From assembly GCA_965229005.1 (NCBI GenBank), contig CBDDIP010000002.1, positions 2,542,001-2,606,000 on the forward strand: a stretch of DNA of 64,000 nucleotides. The letters run 5' to 3'. Shown piece after piece: positions 8,636 through 16,834 of the stretch; within the stretch, counting starts at the first letter, position 1, and every line of letters starts with the position of its first letter. A program made the translations under genes and the position numbers. The notes under the pieces are model-generated. The model did no database searches and was not told the origin of the DNA. It saw only the letters and a program-made list of their open reading frames with translations. This stretch comes from CBDDIP01 sp965229005. GTDB taxonomy: Bacteria; Actinomycetota; Acidimicrobiia; Acidimicrobiales; Ilumatobacteraceae.

Positions 8636-9766
8636 ATGTCATTTCGTCGCTCACGTCGCACCGGTGCCCCGGCCGCTGCACTCGCCGCCTCGCTGCTCGT
8701 GATGCTGCTCGCCGTCCCGTCGCACGCTGCGGCCGGCACCACCCCGGAGCAGACCACCACGACGACGACGCCGGACGACACCACGACCACGACGACGCAG
8801 CTCGGGGCATCGGACGGCACCAGCGCGTCCACGCCGACCTCAGTTCCCGACGACTCGACCACCACCACGACCACGACGCCGGACGGTGTGCCCGTGGAGC
8901 CACCGCCCGATGACGACGTCGATGCCGAGGTGCCGCCGACGGAGGCGCTGACGGTCCGCCCGATCGAGTTTCCCGTGCTCGGCCCCGTCGTCGGCTTCGA
9001 CGACTGGGGCGCGTGCCGCGACGCGTGCACGCGGTTCCACATCGGCAACGACCTGATCGGCGTCCGCCTGCAACCGTTGGTCGCTGCCGTCGACGGCACC
9101 GTCACCAAGATCTCCACGGGAGCGAACGGCACCAGCATCTGCCTGCGCATCGTCGACGCCGACGACTGGTCGTACATCTACTGCCACCTCAACGACGACA
9201 CGCCCGGCACCGAGGACAACGTGTTCCCGGCCGACTGGCGCTCGCCGTTCACCATCGCGGTCGGCACCGAGGTGAACGCCGGCGACGTCATCGGGTTCAT
9301 GGGCGACAGCGGCAACGCCCGCCTGTCGGTGCCGCACCTCCACTTCGAGATCCGCGACCCGGAGAACCTGCCGGTCAACCCGTGGTGGTCGCTGCAGGCC
9401 GCCGAGGCGATGTCGTCGATCTGCGTCGCCACGATCCAGACCCCGCAGCTGCCGGAGCTGATCATGGCGTGGGCCGCCGCGACCGACGGCGACGCTGCCA
9501 CCGTGAGCGCCATCCCGGTCGATGCGAGCAAGGCCTTCGCCGTCCCGGTGGTCGCCTCCGCGATCGTGCCGACGAGGACCGGGCTCGGCTTCTTCATCGT
9601 CGACACCGCCGGTGGCGTGCAGGCGTTCGGTGACGCGCAGCGCGTCGGTCGCAGCGTGTCGCGCGACGGTGAGCCGTGCGATCCGCCGGCCCCACCCGCA
9701 TCGGCCACCCCGTCGATCCCGCTGCTCGCCCTGGCGCCACCGAAGGCAGACCTGCACCTGCAGTAG
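8636..9766 (+). CDS. secreted M23 family peptidoglycan endopeptidase
   Basis: 376 residues from ATG 8636, chosen because GGAG lies 10 nt upstream and the signal peptide begins there (FRRSRRTGAPAAALAASLLVMLLAVPSHAAA). A long Thr-rich low-complexity linker (about 40-85, the ACC/ACG repeats) precedes an M23 (LytM/peptidase_M23) domain. The zinc ligands are recognisable: H135xxxD139 in FHIGND and H234xH236 in HLHFEI. Such enzymes cleave peptide cross-bridges in the cell wall. The C-terminal ~130 residues after the catalytic domain are unrecognised. Convergent with the sortase gene (18-bp gap). Confidence 0.88.
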   Translation: MSFRRSRRTGAPAAALAASLLVMLLAVPSHAAAGTTPEQTTTTTTPDDTTTTTTQLGASDGTSASTPTSVPDDSTTTTTTTPDGVPVEPPPDDDVDAEVPPTEALTVRPIEFPVLGPVVGFDDWGACRDACTRFHIGNDLIGVRLQPLVAAVDGTVTKISTGANGTSICLRIVDADDWSYIYCHLNDDTPGTEDNVFPADWRSPFTIAVGTEVNAGDVIGFMGDSGNARLSVPHLHFEIRDPENLPVNPWWSLQAAEAMSSICVATIQTPQLPELIMAWAAATDGDAATVSAIPVDASKAFAVPVVASAIVPTRTGLGFFIVDTAGGVQAFGDAQRVGRSVSRDGEPCDPPAPPASATPSIPLLALAPPKADLHLQ

Positions 9767-9784
9767 CGCTCTCGAGCGCGAGCC

Positions 9785-10570
9785 TCAGGGGATGAGGTCG
9801 GCGTAGATCATCCAACGGAAGCGAGCGCCGTCACACGTCTGCAGCAGCAGGCGCGGGGCCAACCCACCGCCGCCATCGGTGCGGAAGACGGCGTCGAACG
9901 TCGCCGCCTCCGTGGCCACGCCCGCAGCGTTGATGACCCGCCCGTTGCTGGCCACCTCGACGTACACGCGACCGACGATCCGGTACTTCGCCGTGACCGT
10001 TCCGTTCGACACCGTGACGACTGCACCGTCGACGAGCGACGGAACGGCAGCGAACGCACCGCCGTGCGACGTGCGGTGCGCTGCGATCCACAGCGTGCCT
10101 GCGCCGCCCGGCGTCGTGGCGAACAGCGAGCTCGTGCCGCGATCGTTGACGAGCGTGACTGCGCCCGCATCGATGGTCGATTGGCCGCCGGCGTAGACGG
10201 GGCAGTTGTAGGAGATGTCGGGGATGACGATCGTCATCACCGCGTTGGGCAGGTTCGTGCGACACGTCGAACGGTTGACGACCGGGGCGGGAGCGACGAC
10301 GGGAACCGGTGGATCAGCGACGGCCACGACGACCGGCTGCGGCGCCGGCGGATCGAGGCGAACGGCGGGCGACGCAACGGACAGTTGGGCCGCACCGCTG
10401 ATCGGGACGACGACCACGTCAGCGGTGGTCGCCTCGCGTGCCTCGGCGGTGTGGCTCGACGAAGGCCCGTCGATCCCGCCGACTGCGACGAGCGCTGCGG
10501 ACACCAGCAACATGCGCATCGCAGTGGTGCGCCGGCGCGGCTGCGGGACTCGAACGGTTGACGGCGACAT
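9785..10570 (-). CDS. class E/F-like sortase
   Basis: 261 residues from ATG 10570. An upstream ATG at 10579 is almost touching the GGAAGG ribosome-binding sequence, whereas 10570 has a 10-nt spacing. An N-terminal signal anchor (RRRTTAMRMLLVSAALVAVGG) and a Pro/Val-rich stalk precede the sortase domain (~110-261). The catalytic triad is visible: His165 in AAHRTSHGG, Cys246 in LLLQTCD, and an arginine in RFRW just after it. Sortases cleave LPxTG-type signals and attach proteins to peptidoglycan. The gene immediately upstream on the same strand encodes an LPSTG-bearing protein, a likely dedicated substrate. Confidence 0.85.
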   Translation of the reverse strand: MSPSTVRVPQPRRRTTAMRMLLVSAALVAVGGIDGPSSSHTAEAREATTADVVVVPISGAAQLSVASPAVRLDPPAPQPVVVAVADPPVPVVAPAPVVNRSTCRTNLPNAVMTIVIPDISYNCPVYAGGQSTIDAGAVTLVNDRGTSSLFATTPGGAGTLWIAAHRTSHGGAFAAVPSLVDGAVVTVSNGTVTAKYRIVGRVYVEVASNGRVINAAGVATEAATFDAVFRTDGGGGLAPRLLLQTCDGARFRWMIYADLIP

Positions 10571-10753
10571 GGCACCCATCCCTTCCGGATGCCTCGCCGT
10601 CGACGGGATGTCGACAGCGAGGTACGGAGTGGGGTGGGTTCGCAGTAGCTCCTCGCCGGACGAACGACCAACATGGCCGGCGGATCAACGCTTCCCTCTC
10701 GGGACTGGACCGTACCGGTGGTCGGCGCGTCGCGTGGGCGCCGATCACCGAAT

Positions 10754-10780
10754 GGGCCGAACGGACCAGCCGTCCGGCCC
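10754..10780 (-). terminator. hairpin after the LPSTG protein gene
   Basis: GGGCCG...CGGCCC with an inner ACGG/CCGT arm, directly downstream of the DUF3494 gene stop on the minus strand. It may separate this gene from the sortase gene. No T-run. Confidence 0.4.
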
Positions 10781-10787
10781 GATCAGA

Positions 10788-11828
10788 TCAGGGCTGGATC
10801 TCGGTCCTTCGGCGGACCGACACGGTCAGTGCCGCACCGAAGGCGAGCATCGTCGCCCCCAGCAGCGACGGCAGCAGGACCGAGCGCCCGGTGCTCGGCA
10901 GCGTCAGGCCGAGGGCTCCGTTCGCGCCGCCAACGCCGCCGCCAGTGCCGCCACCCGTGCCGCCAGTGCCACCCGTTCCACCGGTGCCACCCGTTCCACC
11001 GGTGCCACCGGTGCCACCAGTTCCACCTGGGGCCGTGGTGCTCGTGGTCGGCGTCGTCGGGCCGGTGTCGCAGCTCGGTTGGGTGAACGTGTCGTTGATC
11101 AACGTGACCGCGCCGTTGCGAGCGAGCGCCCGACCGTGGACGGTGACGCTGTCGTTCAGCGAGATGGACTCGAGCGCCATGATGTTGCCGGTGAAGACCG
11201 AGCCGCTGCCCAGCGTGGCCGAGCTGCCGACCTGCCAGAAGACGTGGCACGCCTGCGCGCCGTTGGTCAGCACCACCGAGCTGCCCGACGCGGTGGTCAG
11301 CGTCGAGTCGGTCTGGAAAATGAACACCGAATCGAAGTTGCCCTCGCCATCGAGCACCAGCGGCCCGGTGATGAGCAGGGCGCCCTTGCTCGGCCCGGAG
11401 TAGACGCCGGGCAGGAGGGTCTGGTTGCCGAGGTCGGCAGTGGTCGTGGCGTTGATCGGGCGGTTGGCCGCATCGACGTAGGCCGCGGTGAGATCGGACT
11501 GCGCCTGAGCCGCAGCGGCGTTGGTCGCGTCGATCACGCCGGGCGGCACGATGTTGCCCGGCGGGAAGCCGACGACGTCGGTGCCGGGGGAGAGGCCGAG
11601 GCTGCCGTTGAGCACGCTCGGGCCGGTGTTGGTGACCGTCGATCCGCCGAGCACGGCGTAGTTGGCGGCGGTGGCCAGGCCGACGTTGGGCACGATCGCT
11701 GCGGAAGCGGGCGTCGCTCCGGCGGCCATGACGGCGAGCGTTGCTGCTGCGAGCACGATGCCGGCTCGGCGGGCGGTGAAGCGCGGGGTGCGCGTGGGCG
11801 CGCTTGCGCCTCGGGTGGACTGGAACAT
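10788..11828 (-). CDS. LPSTG-anchored DUF3494 (ice-binding-like) surface protein
   Basis: 346 residues from ATG 11828, which has GAGGAG about 8 nt upstream; the open frame is longer but the signal peptide begins here (RFTARRAGIVLAAATLAVMAAGATPASA). Residues ~46-252 are a DUF3494 domain (AANYAVLGGSTVTNTG, LSPGTDVVGFPPG, FIFQTDSTLTTASGSSV, QACHVFWQVGSSATLGSGS, ALARNGAVTLINDTF), the fold of ice-binding adhesins that is also widespread in non-polar surface proteins. A Thr/Pro linker and a GGT-repeat stretch follow, then the sorting signal LPSTG (310-314), a hydrophobic helix and an Arg-rich tail. Likely covalently wall-attached by the neighbouring sortase. Confidence 0.9.
   Translation of the reverse strand: MFQSTRGASAPTRTPRFTARRAGIVLAAATLAVMAAGATPASAAIVPNVGLATAANYAVLGGSTVTNTGPSVLNGSLGLSPGTDVVGFPPGNIVPPGVIDATNAAAAQAQSDLTAAYVDAANRPINATTTADLGNQTLLPGVYSGPSKGALLITGPLVLDGEGNFDSVFIFQTDSTLTTASGSSVVLTNGAQACHVFWQVGSSATLGSGSVFTGNIMALESISLNDSVTVHGRALARNGAVTLINDTFTQPSCDTGPTTPTTSTTAPGGTGGTGGTGGTGGTGGTGGTGGTGGGTGGGVGGANGALGLTLPSTGRSVLLPSLLGATMLAFGAALTVSVRRRTEIQP
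10929..11030. repeat. GGT-codon (Gly-Gly-Thr) tandem repeat inside the surface protein gene
   Basis: Nine-base units (gccaccggt-like on the plus strand) encode the Gly-Gly-Thr linker before LPSTG. Such tracts can change length by slippage without a frameshift. Confidence 0.7.
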
Positions 11829-11898
11829 CGGGGGACTCCTCAGATCGTGAACGTTGCTGCAGTCCGGCGGCCGTGCCGCTGTTGCGCGGTGTAGGCCC

Positions 11899-11943
11899 GT
11901 GACCGTTTCGCCGTCTGATCTCGCAGAGGTGACCGTTTCGCCG
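11899..11943. repeat. direct repeat in the leader of the surface protein gene
   Basis: GTGACCGTTTCGCCG occurs at 11899-11913 and 11929-11943, exactly 30 bp apart, 70-115 bp upstream of the DUF3494 start. It could be paired operators or part of a structured leader. A 6-bp hairpin CGGCCC/GGGCCG lies farther upstream in the same leader. Confidence 0.6.
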
Positions 11944-12048
11944 AACGCACCGGCTTTCCCCGTACGTCCCCAGCACCAACCTGGCTGTGCTGACTCTTCA
12001 TCGGCCCATTGGGGCCGAACCTTGAGGAAGAATTTCAGATCGGTCGGA

Positions 12049-12546
12049 TCACCAGTGCAACGTGCCGGGCTCGCCCTTGAACGGGCCGACCACCTTGCTG
12101 GTGATCCACCCGCCGTAGAAGCCACCGGCGTTGGCCTGCACGCGTTCGTCGTCGACCCAGCACTCGTCGACGCGCTGCGGGTAGAAGGCGAGGTGGTCGG
12201 TGATCGACGCGAACGATCGCGTCGGGTTCGGGTAGCTCCACGCGACATCCAGCACAGACTCGCCCTCGACGACCAGCGTCCAGTAGTTGGCGGCGCCCTT
12301 CCACTCGCACAACGTGCGCGACGTGGACGGCCGCAGCAACGACGTCGCCACGTCGGTCGGTGGCAGGTAGTACGCCGGCGGCTGGCTGGTCTCGAGCACG
12401 CGGATCGATGCGTGCGTGTCGGCGATCACGACACCGCGGTGGACGATGCGCACGTGCTCGGTCGACGCCACCACGGCGGGCGGGCGCGGGTAGTCCCAGA
12501 CGCTCTCCTGGCCCGGGCCGGGCTCGACCCGAACGGGCCGGCTCAT
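12049..12546 (-). CDS. DUF427 domain protein
   Basis: 165 residues from ATG 12546, which overlaps the TetR gene stop (ATGA). DUF427 features: RVRIVHRGVVIADT-like strand (HVRIVHRGVVIADTHASIRVLET), PPAYYLPPTDV, LCEWKGAANYWTL, VAWSYPNPTRSFASITDHLAFYP. The family is a small beta-rich fold of unknown function, common in actinobacteria. Co-transcribed with the upstream TetR regulator and so probably under its control. Nothing suggests export or catalysis. Confidence 0.85.
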   Translation of the reverse strand: MSRPVRVEPGPGQESVWDYPRPPAVVASTEHVRIVHRGVVIADTHASIRVLETSQPPAYYLPPTDVATSLLRPSTSRTLCEWKGAANYWTLVVEGESVLDVAWSYPNPTRSFASITDHLAFYPQRVDECWVDDERVQANAGGFYGGWITSKVVGPFKGEPGTLHW

Positions 12547-13190
12547 TCCTGAAGTCGCTGCAGTGACTGCAGCGGACTGTCGAACGGAGCGCCGAGCATC
12601 CGGTTCAGGATCTCGAAGCAGACCTGCTGCGGATCGATGCCGTCTTCGCTCCAGGCGATGAGCGAGGCACGAATGACACCCATGCACGCGTTGGCGATGG
12701 CGTGCGACCGAACGCGGGCCTCCACGTCGTGGCCCCAGTGCTGCATCAGGTAGTCGGCGATGATGCCTTCGTAGTCGTGGTCGGTGCGTGCGTCCTCGTC
12801 ACGTAGGGCCTCCACCTTCGCCAGCAGCTGGTACCGGGCGCGACGCATCGGCGAATGCGTGCGAACGTCGCTCAGCAGCAGCGTGAGCAGGTTGGGGATG
12901 GGGTTGCGGCCACCGGCGCCGGCGAACAGCCGTTCACGAAAGGCGACCACCCGCTCGTCGTGGTCGGGGAACGCAGCGGCCGCCTTGGTGGGGAAGTGCA
13001 GGAAGAACGTGCGCGGGCTGACACCGGCAGCGGTGGCGATCTCGTCCACGGTCGTCTCGTCGAAGCCGCGTTCGTGGAACAGACGGATCGCGTGCTCGGC
13101 CAGCACCCGCCGGGTCTCCAACCGCTGCGTCTCGCGCAGAGTCTTCACCTCGGGTTCCCTGGCTGCGGTTGACGGGTCCTTGACGCTCAT
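12543..13190 (-). CDS. TetR family transcriptional regulator
   Basis: 215 residues from ATG 13190, with a TACGCT hexamer 6 bp before it. The N-terminal DNA-binding domain (about 20-70) is typical: RRVLAEHAIRLFHERGFDETTVDEIATAAGVSPRTFFLHFPTK. The C-terminal ligand domain is unassigned. Divergent from the ABC-kinase-lyase operon at 13254, with only 63 bp between start codons, so it probably represses that operon and itself; the likely inducer is the transported compound or a derivative. Coupled by overlap to the DUF427 gene. Confidence 0.9.
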   Translation of the reverse strand: MSVKDPSTAAREPEVKTLRETQRLETRRVLAEHAIRLFHERGFDETTVDEIATAAGVSPRTFFLHFPTKAAAAFPDHDERVVAFRERLFAGAGGRNPIPNLLTLLLSDVRTHSPMRRARYQLLAKVEALRDEDARTDHDYEGIIADYLMQHWGHDVEARVRSHAIANACMGVIRASLIAWSEDGIDPQQVCFEILNRMLGAPFDSPLQSLQRLQE

Positions 13191-13196
13191 TGCACC

Positions 13197-13202
13197 AGCG
13201 TA
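13197..13202 (-). promoter_or_regulatory. -10-like hexamer, tetR gene
   Basis: TACGCT on the minus strand 6 bp before ATG 13190, inside the 63-bp divergent intergenic region 13191-13253 where a TetR operator would be expected. No perfect palindrome was found there. Confidence 0.45.
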
Positions 13203-13253
13203 TTTACTACACCCACTGCAGCGACAGGGGTCACGCAGGGATCGGGGAGGATC

Positions 13254-14957
13254 ATGACGCACGGTCGGTCTCGAAGGGCTGGTGCTCGCGTTGCCGCGGC
13301 GCTGCTCGTGGTTGGCTCGCTGGCGCTGGCCGCCTGCAGCAGCGACGACAAGGGTGCCAGCGATGGCACCACCGCCGGAACGGATGCCCCGTCTGGCACG
13401 GACGCCACGGGCGGCACCGTCGCTCCGGGAGACAGCACGGTCACGACCGACGGCGGTGGCGGTGACTCCGACACGGCGTTGGTCGTCGCTCGCCAGATGG
13501 ACATCAACTCGCTCGACCCGTCCCTGGCGTACTGCGACACCTGCCAGATCTACATGACCGCGATCTACGAGACGCTGATCGGCCTCGATGCCGACAACAA
13601 GACGCTCGTGCCGCGACTGGCCACGTCGTGGGAGAGCAACGACGAGCAGACCGAGTTCACGTTCCACCTCGATCCGGCCGCGACGTTCGCCGACGGCACG
13701 CCGGTGACGAGCGCCGACGTGAAGTTCTCGTGGGAGCGCCTCGCCGGTCTCCAGGGTTCGGCCTCGTACCTCGTCGGGTCGATCGAAACCATCGACACAC
13801 CGGATCCGGAGACGGTGGTGGTCACGTTGAACGCGGCCAACTCGGCCTTCCTCGCGCAGGTGAACGCCAGCTACCTCGGCATCATCAACAGCAAGCTCGC
13901 GCAGGAGAACGGCGCCACGACCGACCCCACCACGGACAAGGCCGAGGACTGGTTCGTCCAAGGCAACTCGGCCGGCAGCGGGCCGTTCACGTTGGAGAGC
14001 TACACAGCGGGCAACGAGCTGAAGTTCCTCCGCAACGACGACTACTGGGGCGCCAAGGCGCACTTCCCCGAGGTGATCATCAAGGAGACCCCCGACGCAG
14101 TGACACAGCGCCAGGAACTGGAGCAGGGTGCGGTCGACATCGCCATGCAGATCTCGGCCGACGTCGCCAACGGCATGAGCGGCGACGACATCACCGTCAC
14201 CCAGGTGCCGAGCTTCAACTACGTCTACATCGGCCTCAGCCCGGGAGCGAAGGGCGGTGAAGCGCTCAAGGACCCGAACGTTCGCAAGGCCATTCGCCTG
14301 GCGCTGGACTACCCGGGCCTGCTCGACGTGACGGTTGCCGGTGCTGGCCACACGCAGCCGTCACCGATCCCCAACGGGTTCCTCGGCACCGACGGGTTGG
14401 CCGAGCCCGAGCAGGACCTCGACACGGCCAAGCAGCTGATGGCCGACTCGGGCGTCGGCGACATCACCCTCGATGCGACGTTCCCGACGTTCAACGTCTA
14501 CGGCGTCGACTTCTCGACGGCGATGCAGAAGGTGCAGACCGATCTGAAGGAGATCGGCGTCAACCTCGAGCTGAACCCGGTGGAGTATTCGGTCTGGGCG
14601 GAGAAGATCGGTGGTGACGGCATCCCCGTCACGGCGATCTACTTCGCTCCCGACCACACCGACTCCAGCCAGTACGTGCAGTACTTCGGGCTGATCCCCA
14701 ACTCGACCTGGCTTGGCTTCAGCAAGGAGGCGGAGAACACCGAGGAGACCGACCTGTTGGCGCAGGCGTTCGCTGCTGGTGACGACGCCACGAGGGCCGA
14801 TCTCTACCAGCAGTTGGCGCAGCTGATGATCGACGACCAGATCGTCATTCCGCTGGTGAACCCGGACCTGTTCCTGGCCAGCCGCAGCGACATCACCGGC
14901 ATGCACTACAGCGCCTGCTGCAACCTCGACCTCGCCCGGCTCGGCAAGTCCGACTAG
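13254..14957 (+). CDS. ABC transporter substrate-binding lipoprotein (family 5, peptide/opine type)
   Basis: 567 residues, normal for SBP family 5 (DppA/OppA-like). Starts at ATG 13254 behind a strong GGGGAGG. Lipoprotein signal peptide with lipobox LAAC (Cys about 25), a Gly/Thr-rich spacer, then the family core: SLAYCDTCQIYMTAIYETLIGL, LATSWESNDEQTEFTFHL, FADGTPVTSADVKFSWERL, and FNYVYIGLSPGAKG. First gene of a tightly packed operon with two permeases, two ATPases, an FGGY kinase and an S1P-lyase-like enzyme. The real ligand is unknown; these binding proteins also carry oligosaccharides, opines and lipids' polar fragments. Confidence 0.93.
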   Translation: MTHGRSRRAGARVAAALLVVGSLALAACSSDDKGASDGTTAGTDAPSGTDATGGTVAPGDSTVTTDGGGGDSDTALVVARQMDINSLDPSLAYCDTCQIYMTAIYETLIGLDADNKTLVPRLATSWESNDEQTEFTFHLDPAATFADGTPVTSADVKFSWERLAGLQGSASYLVGSIETIDTPDPETVVVTLNAANSAFLAQVNASYLGIINSKLAQENGATTDPTTDKAEDWFVQGNSAGSGPFTLESYTAGNELKFLRNDDYWGAKAHFPEVIIKETPDAVTQRQELEQGAVDIAMQISADVANGMSGDDITVTQVPSFNYVYIGLSPGAKGGEALKDPNVRKAIRLALDYPGLLDVTVAGAGHTQPSPIPNGFLGTDGLAEPEQDLDTAKQLMADSGVGDITLDATFPTFNVYGVDFSTAMQKVQTDLKEIGVNLELNPVEYSVWAEKIGGDGIPVTAIYFAPDHTDSSQYVQYFGLIPNSTWLGFSKEAENTEETDLLAQAFAAGDDATRADLYQQLAQLMIDDQIVIPLVNPDLFLASRSDITGMHYSACCNLDLARLGKSD

Positions 14958-14963
14958 CCGGCG

Positions 14964-15977
14964 TTGAAGCGGTACCTCCTTCGCCGCCTGGCGGTGATGC
15001 CGTTCCTGCTGCTCGGCATCGCCACCGCGGTCTTCATCGTCTCACGGTTGACGCCGGCGGATCCGCTGGCGTCGATCGTGGGCGTGCGCAACCTCAACAA
15101 CCCGGTCATCGTCAACGCGGCGAGAGCGAAGTGGGGCCTCAACGACAGCGTGATCGTTCAGTACGGCAAGTACATGCGCAACCTCGTGCACGGCGACATG
15201 GGCACGTCGTTCTCGACGCGTAAGCCGGTGGTGCACGACCTGTGGGAGCGCCTGCCGGCAACGCTGGAGCTGACCATCACGGCGTTGTTCATCGGCGTCG
15301 TCATCGGCGTCGGTCTCGGGGTTCTGGCTGCACGGAAGCGCAACAAGCTCGTCGACCACCTGGCCCGCTTCTTCGCACTGATCGGCTCGTCGCTGCCGGC
15401 GTTCTGGGCCGGGCTCCTGGTGCTCTACGTGTTCTACGCCGAGCTCGGCTGGCTGCCCGGCCCAGGCCGGCTCGACCCGCGCGCCGCTGCCCCGGACAAG
15501 ATCACCGGCTTCTTCACCATCGACTCGTTGCTCCACGGCGACATGACGACGTTCAAGGCCGCGGTCATGCACCTGATCCTGCCCGCCAGCGTGCTGGGGT
15601 GGGGTGTGGTCGGCATCGTCTCCCGCCTGGTGCGCGCCAGCCTGCTGGACGAGTTCTCCATGGAGTACGTGCGCGTCGCCCGCGCGATGGGCCTGCGCGA
15701 GCGCACCGTCGTGAACACCCACGCGCTGCGCAACGCACTGCTTCCGACCATCACGATCGTCGCCTTCGCGTTCGCCTTCCTGATCACCGGCGCCGTGCTC
15801 ACCGAGACGGTGTTCGCCTGGCCCGGCCTCGGCAGCTACGCGGTCGAGGCGTCGCGGAAGCTCGACTACCCGGCGATCGTCGGCGTCACCGTGCTCGGCG
15901 GCGCCGCGTTCCTGCTGACCAACCTCGTCACCGACATCGCCTACGCGATCGCCGACCCGCGGATCAGGTTGTCGTGA
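14964..15977 (+). CDS. ABC transporter permease, DppB/OppB type
   Basis: 337 residues from TTG 14964, 6 bp after the binding-protein gene. N-terminus KRYLLRRLAVMPFLLLGIATAVFIVSRL is the usual first membrane segment of DppB permeases. About six transmembrane segments, with the ATPase-coupling EAA-type loop EYVRVARAMGLRERTVVNTHALRNALLPTIT split over residues ~233-263. Forms the channel with the following permease. Overlaps it by 4 bp (GTGA). Confidence 0.92.
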   Translation: MKRYLLRRLAVMPFLLLGIATAVFIVSRLTPADPLASIVGVRNLNNPVIVNAARAKWGLNDSVIVQYGKYMRNLVHGDMGTSFSTRKPVVHDLWERLPATLELTITALFIGVVIGVGLGVLAARKRNKLVDHLARFFALIGSSLPAFWAGLLVLYVFYAELGWLPGPGRLDPRAAAPDKITGFFTIDSLLHGDMTTFKAAVMHLILPASVLGWGVVGIVSRLVRASLLDEFSMEYVRVARAMGLRERTVVNTHALRNALLPTITIVAFAFAFLITGAVLTETVFAWPGLGSYAVEASRKLDYPAIVGVTVLGGAAFLLTNLVTDIAYAIADPRIRLS

Positions 15978-16834
15978 CCGACGCCGTGGTCACCTCCGTC
16001 CGGGCGAGCACCCGTCGTCGTCGGCCCGCGTACCTGCGCGGCCCGTCGCTGATCGGGTTGATCAGCATCGCCATCTGGGTCATCGTCGCCATCACGTTGC
16101 CGATCTGGACACCGCACGATCCGCTCAAGAAGGTCGGTGGGCGACTCCTGCACCCGAGCGCCGACCACTGGTTCGGCACCGACGCCCTCGGTCGCGACGT
16201 GTTCACCCGCATCCTGTGGGGTGCTCGCACGTCGCTGCCGGTCGCCGCCGTCGTGATCGTCTCGGCGGTGCTCATCGGCACGATCGTCGGGGCCGTGTCC
16301 GGTTTCTTCGGCGGATGGATCGACGCAGCGTTGATGCGCCTCGTCGACATCACGATGGCCTTCCCGCCGATCCTGCTGGCGATGGCGATCACCGCCTCGC
16401 TCGGGCCGGGCATCCGCAACGCGCTCTTCGCGATGGTGCTCGTCTGGTGGCCGATCTACGCCCGGCTGCTGCGCGCCCAGGTGATCGCCGTGCGACAACG
16501 CGAGTTCATCGACTCCGCTGTCGCGATCGGCGCGTCGCGGTGGCTGATCCTTCGGCGCTACGTGCTGCCGATGTCGTACACGCCGGTGCTCGTCAACGCG
16601 ACGATGGACTTCGGTCAGGTCGTGCTGCTCACCGCGTCGTTGAGCTTCATCGGCCTCGGTGCCCGCCCACCGTCGCCGGAGTGGGGTGCGATGATCACCG
16701 AAGGCGCCACCAACTTCTACCAGTGGTGGATCGCCGCCGGCCCGGGCATCGCCATCCTCCTCGTGGTGCTCGCGTTCAACTTCGTCGGCGACGCGCTGCG
16801 CGACTCGTTCGACGTGAAGGACACGAACCGGTGA
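15974..16834 (+). CDS. ABC transporter permease, DppC/OppC type
   Basis: 286 residues from GTG 15974, overlapping the previous stop by 4 bp; the frame is open upstream but only as an out-of-frame shadow of the other permease. DppC hallmarks: HWFGTDALGRDVFTRILWGARTSL near the N-terminus, five to six membrane segments, and the coupling loop REFIDSAVAIGASRWLILRRYVLP. Partner of the DppB-type permease. Overlaps the first ATPase gene by 4 bp. Confidence 0.92.
   Translation: MTDAVVTSVRASTRRRRPAYLRGPSLIGLISIAIWVIVAITLPIWTPHDPLKKVGGRLLHPSADHWFGTDALGRDVFTRILWGARTSLPVAAVVIVSAVLIGTIVGAVSGFFGGWIDAALMRLVDITMAFPPILLAMAITASLGPGIRNALFAMVLVWWPIYARLLRAQVIAVRQREFIDSAVAIGASRWLILRRYVLPMSYTPVLVNATMDFGQVVLLTASLSFIGLGARPPSPEWGAMITEGATNFYQWWIAAGPGIAILLVVLAFNFVGDALRDSFDVKDTNR

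Noticed and set aside
10929..11030. CRISPR-like array
   Set aside because: The repeat is a codon-level Gly-Gly-Thr tract within a coding sequence, without spacers.
11829..12048. c-di-GMP class I riboswitch
   Set aside because: Fragments look similar, but the required GACGCAAAGCC core and the paired receptor are not found; kept only as an unassigned leader.
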